From Yimella lutea (lineage in GTDB: Bacteria > Actinomycetota > Actinomycetes > Actinomycetales > Dermatophilaceae): a stretch of DNA of 64,000 nucleotides. The stretch covers positions 3,286,001 to 3,350,000 of the forward strand of contig NZ_VFMO01000001.1 in the NCBI RefSeq assembly GCF_006715095.1. Reading direction: 5' to 3'. The notes under the pieces are model-generated. The model made no database searches and was not told where the DNA came from. It was given only the letters and a program-made list of their open reading frames with translations. A program made the translations under genes and the position numbers. Shown piece by piece: positions 27,006-35,582 of the stretch (positions are counted from its first letter, which is position 1; every line of letters starts with the position of its first letter).

Positions 27006-27935
27006 TCAGTGGTTGTCGCGGCCGTCCTTCAGGTCGCGAGCCTTGTCCTTCGCCTTGTCGGCAAGGCCGCGGTTGTCGTCGCGGTCACCGTCGACACCAC
27101 GACGGCCGTCCTCGTCGACGACGACTTCCTCACGGCCGACCTCGGCGTCGACGCGGCGCTCGTCCTGGACCTTGTTGGTCTGCAGTCCGACGCGCTCCTT
27201 GTCGACGACCTCCTTGTCGACCACCGGACGCTCCTCGGAGAGGGTCACCGACACCTCGTCGTCGCCGAGCTTGCCGCCACGGCTGCCGTCGCCATCGGTG
27301 ATCGGCTCACGGACGACCTCGAACTCCTCGCGCTCGACCGGCACGGTGACGGTCTTCTGCTCGGTGACGACGTGCTTGCGCAAGCGGACGCGGCCGGTCT
27401 CGACACGCTCCTTGCCGACCTTGAGCTCCTCCTCGCGGCGGACGACCGAGTTGTCGTCGCCGTCGAAGCCACGTCGGTCGCGGTCGCCGGTGTCGGGACG
27501 GTCGAGGTCACGGTCGACATCTCCGCCACGGCCGGCAACTTCACCAGCAGCACCGGCAACACCCAGGCCGTCACGGTCGCGGTCGCCGTCATTGCCGATG
27601 CGGCCGTCATCCACACCGCCGGCGCGGCCACCGTCGAGCTGGTAGTAGCGGTAGATCTCGTCCTGCTCCTGCTCGGACAGGTGACCGTCGGCGTCGACGT
27701 TCGGCGCGTCCTTGATGAAGTCCTTGGTGTACGGGACACGCAGGTCGTCACCGTCGTTCTGCGCCATGTCCAGCGGAACGAAGGTCTCGTTGTTGCCGAA
27801 AAGCCCGGTCTTCACCGTCACGAAGGTGGGGCGGTCGGTCTCGTCGTCCAGGTAGACCTGGCCGATGGAACCGACCTTGTCACCGTCCTGGTCGACAACG
27901 TTCTGGCCGTGCAGCCGATTGATGTCAAGCGTCAT
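27006..27935 (-). CDS. PRC-barrel / DUF2382 stress protein
   Basis: 309 aa. Residues 1 to about 75 are a PRC barrel (HGQNVVDQDGDKVGSIGQVYLDD, FVPLDMAQ). A long low-complexity linker of Asp, Gly and Arg (about 100-165) leads to a DUF2382 domain (about 165-290) with VRREEELKVGKERVETGRVRLRKHV and repeated E/V-rich strands. Such proteins are common in stress-tolerant actinobacteria and Deinococcus; biochemical role unknown. AAGGGG precedes the ATG. An antisense open frame of similar length covers it and is a shadow. It interrupts the imuA'-imuB order. Confidence 0.85.
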   Translation of the reverse strand: MTLDINRLHGQNVVDQDGDKVGSIGQVYLDDETDRPTFVTVKTGLFGNNETFVPLDMAQNDGDDLRVPYTKDFIKDAPNVDADGHLSEQEQDEIYRYYQLDGGRAGGVDDGRIGNDGDRDRDGLGVAGAAGEVAGRGGDVDRDLDRPDTGDRDRRGFDGDDNSVVRREEELKVGKERVETGRVRLRKHVVTEQKTVTVPVEREEFEVVREPITDGDGSRGGKLGDDEVSVTLSEERPVVDKEVVDKERVGLQTNKVQDERRVDAEVGREEVVVDEDGRRGVDGDRDDNRGLADKAKDKARDLKDGRDNH

Positions 27936-27986
27936 GAACTACAACCCCTTCAAGAGATGTTGGTTGAGACTTCCTGCTCTCCCAAG

Positions 27987-28003
27987 ACTGTTCGCTGAAC
28001 AGT
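27987..28003. promoter_or_regulatory. Palindrome upstream of the PRC/DUF2382 gene
   Basis: ACTGTTC (27987-27993) and GAACAGT (27997-28003) around GCT, a perfect 7-base inverted repeat about 52 bases before the start codon on the minus strand. It is not the LexA consensus (GTTC and GAAC are in the opposite order). Could be an operator; no regulator known to me. Confidence 0.4.
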
Positions 28004-28098
28004 CACATCTCATTTGTGTCATGCCTGAGGACGAAGTGGGGGCTTGCGGAGCGACAGATTTTCTGATTGATGTCCCACCTGCCCGCGACTCACCGCGC

Positions 28099-28127
28099 TT
28101 GCCTAGTTCGTACACATGTTCGATACT
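28099..28127 (+). promoter_or_regulatory. LexA-controlled leaderless promoter of imuB-dnaE2
   Basis: TTGCCT (28099-28104), 17-base spacer, GATACT (28122-28127), then six bases to the imuB ATG at 28134. The SOS box TCGTACACATGTTCGA (28108-28123) matches the consensus with one mismatch in the left arm. Box position, spacer and distance to the start are the same as for imuA'. Confidence 0.85.
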
Positions 28128-28133
28128 CGATGG

Positions 28134-29714
28134 ATGACCGCGTCCATCCCACTCAGCACACGCCCCGCGCGTGCGCTGGTCGTGTGGTGCCCGAACTGGT
28201 CGATCGAGGCGGTACGCCGCTCGATGGGAAGCGCCGCCCCGTCGGCCTTCGCACTGGTTCGGGCCGGCCGGCTCGTCGCGGTCTGCGAGACCGCGGCCCA
28301 GGAAGCCGTGACCGTCGGCCTACGGGTCCGAGAAGCGCAGGTACGGTGTCCGAATCTTGTTGTCCTGCAACATGACCCGGCACTCGACGAGCGACACTTC
28401 GCGCCGGTTCTACGTGCGGTGGAGAAGCTCGTTCCCCACATGCAGGTGCTGCGTCCAGGCACAATCGCGATGCGTATCGCCGGTGCTTCGCGTTTCTACG
28501 GCAGCGAGGACGCCGTGGTGGAGAGCCTGTTCGACCAACTGAGCGACACCGACGTCCCCGACGCCCGGATCGCAGTCGCCGAAGGACTCTTCGCAGCAGA
28601 GCAGGCCGCGTACGCGACGACACCCGAACGCCCGTTCGTCAACCTGTCCGCCGACGACACCCACCGCTTCCTACGCACCCTGCCGGTCGAGGCCGTCGCG
28701 CAGGAGGTCGATCAACTTGACCTGGCAAAAACTCTGCGCCGCATCGGTATTCGCAACCTCGGCGCGTTCGCTCGACTGCCTCGACAACAGGTTCATGCAC
28801 GCTTCGGCGAGGGTGGCCTGCGCGCCCACCGACTCGCGAGCGGGCAGGACGCTCCTTTGTTGCGCACATCCCCGGTGCCCACCGATCTTTCGGTACGTGC
28901 GGTCTGCGACCCACCGGCCACCGACACCACCACCATCACCCACTGGGTACGCGTTCACTGCGAGCAATTGACCGAGCGCCTGCGCCGTGCCGGACAGGTC
29001 TGTCACGAGATCCGTGTCGAACTGCGCACCGAGGCAGGAGTGGTACACGAACGCCGGTGGCGGCACACCTGGCCCTTCGGAGTCGACGACATGGTCGAGC
29101 GGGTCCGGTGGCAACTAGACGACTTCGACGCCGAACAGCAGACCCGGTTCGACGCAATCAGCTCCGTGGCCGTCGCCGCCGAATCTCCCACGGCTGCAAG
29201 CGAACACGCTCAAGGCCTCTGGGGAGAACGCCCCGACCGACACATCGTCCATGCACTCACCTCGCTGCAGCACGAACTCGGTCACTCGGGCGTGTGCAGT
29301 GCGACGTTGGTCGGCGGACGGTTGCTGCACGAGCGACAGGCGATCCGTCCGTGGGGTGATGCCGCTCCGGCCCAAGCCCGGCTGGAGCAACCCTGGCCGG
29401 GCACCGTCCCGGGCCCGGCACCGGCCACCGTCTTCCGACGAGCCCGCCCCGCAGAGGTGAGCACGGACGACGGCGAGGCGGTCGGGGTCGATTCGCGCGG
29501 CAACCTTTCCCGTCCGCCGACCCACTGGCGGCCGGCCCATGATCGGTCTCCCCGGCGCCGGATCGTCGCATGGAACGGACCCTGGCCGCTGCGTCAGCAT
29601 TGGTGGCAAAAACCGTTGCAGGTCAATCGTTTTCAGATCATCGACGACGCATCCCAGGCGTGGTTGCTGATCGCCGCACCGAACGGCTGGTGGATCGAGG
29701 CTCGCTATGACTGA
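28134..29714 (+). CDS. imuB: ImuB, inactive Y-family polymerase of the SOS mutasome
   Basis: 526 aa with the DinB/UmuC-like fold but without the catalytic acids: the first motif reads LVVWCPNWSIEA instead of the metal-binding D of active enzymes. Helix-hairpin-helix region IGIRNLGAFARLPRQQVHARFGEGG; a clamp-binding-like QGLWG begins near residue 360. In mycobacteria ImuB is the hub that links DnaE2 to the beta clamp. The ATG at 28134 is chosen over one at 28116 that lies inside the LexA box. dnaE2 follows after 25 bases. Confidence 0.92.
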   Translation: MTASIPLSTRPARALVVWCPNWSIEAVRRSMGSAAPSAFALVRAGRLVAVCETAAQEAVTVGLRVREAQVRCPNLVVLQHDPALDERHFAPVLRAVEKLVPHMQVLRPGTIAMRIAGASRFYGSEDAVVESLFDQLSDTDVPDARIAVAEGLFAAEQAAYATTPERPFVNLSADDTHRFLRTLPVEAVAQEVDQLDLAKTLRRIGIRNLGAFARLPRQQVHARFGEGGLRAHRLASGQDAPLLRTSPVPTDLSVRAVCDPPATDTTTITHWVRVHCEQLTERLRRAGQVCHEIRVELRTEAGVVHERRWRHTWPFGVDDMVERVRWQLDDFDAEQQTRFDAISSVAVAAESPTAASEHAQGLWGERPDRHIVHALTSLQHELGHSGVCSATLVGGRLLHERQAIRPWGDAAPAQARLEQPWPGTVPGPAPATVFRRARPAEVSTDDGEAVGVDSRGNLSRPPTHWRPAHDRSPRRRIVAWNGPWPLRQHWWQKPLQVNRFQIIDDASQAWLLIAAPNGWWIEARYD

Positions 29715-29739
29715 CCTACGCAGGTTGTGGTGGTGAGGG

Positions 29740-32700
29740 ATGGGATGGAACAACCCGCCGATCCCGTGGTCGCAACTGGAGCAGGCCCTCTCTCACGGCG
29801 TCCGCCCGCAGGTGCGGCAGGAGTTGGTCGCCGACGGTGGTGACGGGCCGGCGTTCTCCCGCAAACGTGCCAAGTTCACTCCGGCCAGGATCGACCGCCC
29901 CGACGTCGTCGTGCCCTACGCCGAACTGCATGCCCACTCGCACTACAGCTTCCTGGACGGTGCCTCCTCGCCCGAGGATCTCGTCACCGAGGCGGTGGCG
30001 CTCGGGCTGCACGGGCTCGCACTCACCGACCACGACGGGCTGTACGGCATCGTCCGGCTCGCCGAAGCTGCCGAGAGTTACGGCGACCTGATCACGATGT
30101 ACGGAGCCGAGCTGTCGTTCGGATTGAGCGCACCGCAGAACGGCAACGCCGATCCGGAAGGACATCACCTCGTCCTGATCGCCGATGGCGTGGAGGGGTA
30201 CCGGAAGTTGGCCACCGCCCTCACCGACGGTCACCTACACCCGGAGGCGGAGAAGGGGCGCCCGGTGCACGACCTCGCCCGCATCGCGAGCATCACCTCC
30301 GGGTCAAGTTTTGTGCTGACCGGATGCCGCAAAGGCCTTGTCCGGCAAGCACTTTCGCGAGGTGATGAAGGCGCTGCCATGAGCGAACTCGAGCGTCTGG
30401 CCGAACTCTTCGGTCACGATCGCGTTCTGGTCGAACTCACCGATCACGGTGATCCGAGTGACGGTCCACGCAATGACCGACTGGCCGATCTGGCTCGCCG
30501 GTGCCGACTCGACGTCGTGGCGACCAACGCCGTCCACTACGCCTCACCGGAGAACTACCCGCTCGCAACAGCCGTCGCGGCCGTTCGCGCACGGCGCAGT
30601 CTCGACGATCTCGACGGCTGGTTACCCGCGTCCGACCAGGCTCACCTGCGCAGCGGGGGCGAGATGCAGCGACGGTTCGGTCGGTTCCCCGGTGCGATCG
30701 AGCGCACCGTCGAGATCGCCGACCAGTCCGGCTTCCGGCTCCGTGCAGCGACCCCACGTCTGCCGAAGCAGGACGTACCGGCCGGACACACGTCGATGAG
30801 CTACCTGAGACAACTGGTCGAAACCGCTGCGGCACAAAAGTTCTCGCCGATGTCGGCCGAGGTGCGCCAGCGGCTCGACAAGGAACTCGACGTCATCGAG
30901 GCCAAGGACTTCCCCGGCTACTTCCTGATCGTCCACGACATCGTCACCTTCGCCCGTGGCGAAGGCATCCTGTGCCAGGGCCGCGGGTCGGCGGCCGCGT
31001 CCCTGGTCTGTTACGTGCTGGGCATCACGGTGATCGACCCGATCTTCTACCGGCTGCCGTTCGAACGCTTCCTGTCCGAACTACGCGAAGAAGCACCCGA
31101 CATCGACATCGATTTCGATTCCGGACGACGCGAGGAGGTGATCCAGTACGTCTACAGGCGTTATGGCCGACGCAATGCGGCGCAGGTGGCCAATGTCGTC
31201 ACCTATCGTCCGAAGAACGCCGTCCGCGACATGGCAAAAGCTTTGGGGCACAGTCAAGGTCAGCAGGACGCATGGTCCAAGCAGGTCGAACGGTGGGGCG
31301 CCGACATCAGTAGTGCCGACCACGACATCCCCCTACCGGTAATCGGTCTGGCGCAACAGGTGCTGACCTTCCCGCGGCACCTGGGCATCCACTCCGGTGG
31401 CATGGTGCTCACCGAGCGACCGGTGGGTGAGGTGTGCCCGATCGAACCGGCCCGGATGGAGAACCGCACCGTCCTGCAGTGGGACAAGGACGACTGCGCG
31501 TGGATGGGACTGGTGAAGTTCGACCTGCTCGGCCTGGGCATGCTGGCCGCGCTGCAGTACACCTTCGATCTCGTGCAGGAGCACCTGGGCGAGCAGTGGC
31601 ACATCGAGACGCTGCCGAAGGGTGAACGCGGGGTCTACGACATGCTCGCCCGAGCCGACTCCATCGGCGTCTTCCAGGTCGAGAGCCGCGCTCAGATGGG
31701 CACCCTTCCCCGCCTGAAGCCCCGCTGCTTCTACGACCTCGCGGTCGAGATCGCGCTCATCCGTCCCGGCCCGATCCAGGGCGGCGCCGTCCACCCTTAC
31801 ATCCGCAGGCGCACCGGCGAGGACGAGATCACCTACCCACATCCGTTGGTGAAGGACGTGCTCGAACGCACCCTCGGCGTCCCGTTGTTCCAGGAGCAAC
31901 TGATGCAGATGGCGGTCAGCGTCGGCGGCTGCTCCCCCGCCGACGCCGACTTGCTGCGCCGGGCGATGGGTTCCAAGCGCGGGGTGGAACGGATCGACGC
32001 CCTGCGGACCCGGCTCTATGAAGGTATGTATGCCAACGGCATCAGTCCCGAAGTGGCCGACGAGATCTACAACAAGATCGAGGCGTTCGCCAACTTCGGG
32101 TTCGCCGAGTCACACGCGCTCAGTTTCGCGGTGCTGGTCTATGCCAGTTCCTGGCTGAAACTGCACTACCCCGCCGCCTTCCTCGCCGCCCTGCTGCGCG
32201 CGCAACCGATGGGCTTCTACGCACCGCAGACTCTCGTCGGTGACGCCCGCCGCCACGGTGTGCAGGTGCGTCCGCCGCATCTGCACCGCTCCGATGTGTA
32301 CGCCGGACTCGAACCGATCGACGACTCCATCACCTCCCCCGCCTCCCCCTCCGGACTCCCCGACTGTCTGTGCGACCACAGCGAGGACGACATCGGACTG
32401 TTCGACCCGAGCCGGCCCGACGACACCGCCGAGCACCGGCGTGATGCCCCGTTCGCCGTACGGCTCGGGTTCGACGAGATCAAGAACCTCGGCGAGGCAG
32501 CCGCCGAACGCATCGTCGCCGCCAGGCAGAAGGACGGCGAGTTCACCGATCTGGCCGATCTGTCCCGCCGGGCGGTGCTGGACGCCGACCAACTGGAGGC
32601 TCTGGCGCTCAGCGGCGCGCTCGATTGCATCGCCGGCTCGCGGCGTGATGCCCTGTGGCGGTCCGCGGAGGCGGCGACCGTCCGCGAGGGCCAGTTGGAG

Positions 32701-33162
32701 TTCACCGTGCCCTACCAACCACCGCTGCTCCCCTTGCTCACTCCGGGCGAGATCCTGCAGCACGATCTGCAATCGACCGGCATCAGCCCGAACGATCACC
32801 CGATCCGGCACAACCGGGAGGCGTTGAGCGCCAGAGGAGTTCGACCGATCGAGTCCTGCCGGACGGTCGAGTCCGGACGCCGGATCGAGGTGGCCGGCGT
32901 CGTCACCCACCGGCAGCGTCCGGCCACCGCGAGCGGCATCACCTTTCTCAACCTCGAGGACGAGACCGGCCTGCTCAACGTGATCGTCAGTCGTGGCGTG
33001 TGGCACCGTTACCGACGGATCGCTCGCACGGCGCCCGCCATGGTCATCCGCGGCATCCTCGAAAGTTCGGCCGCCGACGGTATGGCGATCACCAATCTGG
33101 TCGCCGACCGGCTGGAACCGCTCACGATCAGCGTGCGTACCGGGTCGCGCGACTTCCGTTGA
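29740..33162 (+). CDS. dnaE2: Error-prone DNA polymerase DnaE2
   Basis: 1140-aa C-family polymerase alpha subunit paralogue used for damage-induced mutagenesis. PHP domain at the N-terminus (YAELHAHSHYSFLDGASS), polymerase core with CQGRGSAAASLVCYVLGI and the catalytic APDIDIDFDSGRREEVI acids, then LRRAMGSKRG, NFGFAESHALSFAVL and a C-terminal OB domain (GVVTHRQRPATASGITFLNLEDETG). The typical DnaE2 start MGWNNPPIPWS fits the ATG at 29740. Length and motifs are intact. Probably co-transcribed with imuB; convergent with lysX six bases away. Confidence 0.96.
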   Translation: MGWNNPPIPWSQLEQALSHGVRPQVRQELVADGGDGPAFSRKRAKFTPARIDRPDVVVPYAELHAHSHYSFLDGASSPEDLVTEAVALGLHGLALTDHDGLYGIVRLAEAAESYGDLITMYGAELSFGLSAPQNGNADPEGHHLVLIADGVEGYRKLATALTDGHLHPEAEKGRPVHDLARIASITSGSSFVLTGCRKGLVRQALSRGDEGAAMSELERLAELFGHDRVLVELTDHGDPSDGPRNDRLADLARRCRLDVVATNAVHYASPENYPLATAVAAVRARRSLDDLDGWLPASDQAHLRSGGEMQRRFGRFPGAIERTVEIADQSGFRLRAATPRLPKQDVPAGHTSMSYLRQLVETAAAQKFSPMSAEVRQRLDKELDVIEAKDFPGYFLIVHDIVTFARGEGILCQGRGSAAASLVCYVLGITVIDPIFYRLPFERFLSELREEAPDIDIDFDSGRREEVIQYVYRRYGRRNAAQVANVVTYRPKNAVRDMAKALGHSQGQQDAWSKQVERWGADISSADHDIPLPVIGLAQQVLTFPRHLGIHSGGMVLTERPVGEVCPIEPARMENRTVLQWDKDDCAWMGLVKFDLLGLGMLAALQYTFDLVQEHLGEQWHIETLPKGERGVYDMLARADSIGVFQVESRAQMGTLPRLKPRCFYDLAVEIALIRPGPIQGGAVHPYIRRRTGEDEITYPHPLVKDVLERTLGVPLFQEQLMQMAVSVGGCSPADADLLRRAMGSKRGVERIDALRTRLYEGMYANGISPEVADEIYNKIEAFANFGFAESHALSFAVLVYASSWLKLHYPAAFLAALLRAQPMGFYAPQTLVGDARRHGVQVRPPHLHRSDVYAGLEPIDDSITSPASPSGLPDCLCDHSEDDIGLFDPSRPDDTAEHRRDAPFAVRLGFDEIKNLGEAAAERIVAARQKDGEFTDLADLSRRAVLDADQLEALALSGALDCIAGSRRDALWRSAEAATVREGQLEFTVPYQPPLLPLLTPGEILQHDLQSTGISPNDHPIRHNREALSARGVRPIESCRTVESGRRIEVAGVVTHRQRPATASGITFLNLEDETGLLNVIVSRGVWHRYRRIARTAPAMVIRGILESSAADGMAITNLVADRLEPLTISVRTGSRDFR

Positions 33163-33168
33163 ACAGGT

Positions 33169-35582
33169 TCAGTCGTCGTCGCCGTGAACACTCGGACGCA
33201 CGAACGGGAACGCGAGCGTGGCTTTGATGTTGGTGCCGAGCAGCATCATGATCAGTCGGTCGACACCGAATCCCAGGCCACCGGTCGGCGGCATGCCGAG
33301 TTCGAGTGCCCCGAGGAAGGCCTCGTCGACCTCCATCGCCTCCGGGTCGCCCGCGGCAGCGGCCATCGACTGACGGGTCAGACGCTCGCGCTGATCGATG
33401 GGGTCGATGAGCTCGCTGTACGCGGTGCCCATCTCCGCGCCGAACGCCACCAGGTCCCACTGTTCCGCCAACTTCGGGTCGTTGCGGTTCGGACGCGCCA
33501 GCGGCGAGACCTCGACCGGGAAGTCCTTGTAGAAGGTCGGGAACGTGGTCTCCTTCTCGACCAGTGCCTCGTACAACTCCATCACCAGCTTGCCCGGACC
33601 GGCCCCGGCCGGCGCACCTACACCGTGGGCGGCGCAGATCTGCGCGAGGTCGGCGAGCAGCGAAGCGCTGGTGACGGTCTGCCCGACCGCCTTCGACACC
33701 GCCTCGTGCACGGTCACGACCGGCCACGGACGGTCCAGGTCGACCTCGTCCACTCCCCCTGAAGCGTTGGGCCGCAAGGCGACCGGACGGCCGTTCACGG
33801 CAACCGCGGTGCGCAGCACGACCTCCCGCATGAGTTCGCGCATGGTGTCGTAGTCGCCGTAGGCCTCGTACGCCTCCAGCGAGGTGAACTCCGGGTTGTG
33901 GGTCGCGTCCGCGCCCTCGTTGCGGAAGTTGCGGTTCAGTTCGAAGATCCGCTGCATCCCGCCGACCGCTAGCCGCTTCAGGTAGAGCTCAGGTGCGATA
34001 CGCAGGTACAGGCCCATGTTGTAGGCGTTGATATGCGTCTTGAACGGACGCGCGGCCGCGCCGCCGTGGATCGCCTGAAGCATAGGCGTCTCCACCTCGA
34101 CGAACCCCTTGTCGGTGAAGACGTCACGCATGGCTCGCACGCCGATGAACCGGCGCTGCAGCATCGCGAGTGAGTTCGGGTCGAGGAGCAGGTCGAGGGA
34201 ACGGTTGCGCGCCCGGAGGTCCTGCGACAGTCGGGTATGCATCACCGGCATGGGGCTCAAGCACTTGGACGCCATGCGCCACGAGTGCATCAGCACCGAC
34301 AGTTCTCCGTTGCGGGAGGTCGCGACCACGCCGGTGACGCTCACCAGGTCGCCCAGGTCGACCGTCCGGCGCCAAAGTTCACGCGCCTGGCGGGGTGTTC
34401 CTTCGACGGTGACCATCACCTGGATCCGTGAGCCCTCGTCGTCGAGGACTGCGAAGGTGACGCCGCCCAGATTGCGCCAGGCGCGGATGCGTCCGCTGAC
34501 CGACACGGCGACGTCGGTCGTCGTGTCGGGGGCCATCCCCCTGTGTGCTGCAACAAGCTCGGCCACGCGATGCGTGCGCGGCACCGACACGGGGTAGCCC
34601 TCGAAACCCGCCTCCCGCAGCAGTTCCAGCTTGCCTCGACGGACGCGCTGTTGCTCGCTGAGTTGCACGGCGTCCGGTTCCGGAATGAGCAGATCGCGTT
34701 CCTGCTCACGCACGGTCTCGTTGAACCCCTCCTCGGTGCGCACCGGTTGGCTCTCACCCGGACGAGGTCCGATGAGGAAGCGAGGACCGACCGGACGCAC
34801 GAAGCCCTCGGCGATACCCATCGCCAGCCCGGCGCGGGCCACGGTGAGGGCGGGGTCGTAGCAGAGCATCCGTGGAACCCACGTCGGGCGGTACTTGTCG
34901 TTGGACCGATAGAGCGTCTCGAGTTGGTAGAACCTGGACGCGAACGACAACGCAGCATCCGTCAGCTTCGTGACCGGACCGGCACCCACCTGATCGGCTG
35001 TGCTGAACACGTTGCGGAACACGGCGAAGTTCAGCGACACCCGGCGAATGCCCAGGTCACCGCCGAGTTCGATCAGCTTGGCGACCAGGTACTCGTTGAG
35101 ACCGTTCTCCGCGGAGCGGTCTCGACGCATGAGGTCCAGGGACACACCGCGCACGCCCCACGGCACGAACGACAGAAAACCACGAATGACACCTTCGCGG
35201 TCTCGGGCCGTGATGAGTACGCATCGACCGTCGGCCGGGTCACCAAGTCGGTTGAGCGCCATCGAGAAACCACGCTCGGTCTCGTTGCCGCGCCATTCGG
35301 TGGCCAGGCGTTCGATCTCGGCGAGTTCATCGGGGTTCAGGTCACCGTGTCGACGAACTTCGGCGGTGTATCCGGCCCGGTTGATCCTGGTGACCGCCTG
35401 TCGCACCGGACGCATGGACCGACCCCGCAGACTGAAGGAGTCGACGTCGATGATCGCTTCGTCGCCCAATGGGAAGGCCCGCAGGCCGGCGTCGACATAC
35501 ATCTGGGACGCCTTGTCACCACTGGAAAGAACCGCGCTGTACAGACCGAGTTCACGGCACTGCTTGCGCCAGGCTTCGACCC
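33169..35582 (-). pseudogene. lysX: lysX (lysyl-tRNA synthetase / phosphatidylglycerol lysyltransferase) lacking its 5' part
   Basis: LysX adds lysine to phosphatidylglycerol using its own LysRS domain. Intact proteins are about 1100-1170 aa: membrane helices, a DUF2156 lysyltransferase, then LysRS. Here the open frame enters straight from an IS end at about 35583 and starts in mid-DUF2156 (GLYSAVLSSGDKASQMYVDAG); the first ATG is at 35502. DUF2156 remnant about 1-270; complete class II LysRS follows with OB fold, motif 2 FELNRNFRNEGADATHNPEF and motif 3 GLGFGVDRLIMMLLG. All transmembrane helices are missing. The lost segment is not found beyond the IS. A truncated LysRS could still be expressed, but lipid modification should be lost. 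Confidence 0.85.

Noticed and set aside
27009..27998. Plus-strand open frame opposite the PRC/DUF2382 gene
   Set aside because: The low-complexity repeats of the real gene keep the complementary frame open; no start signal or motif.
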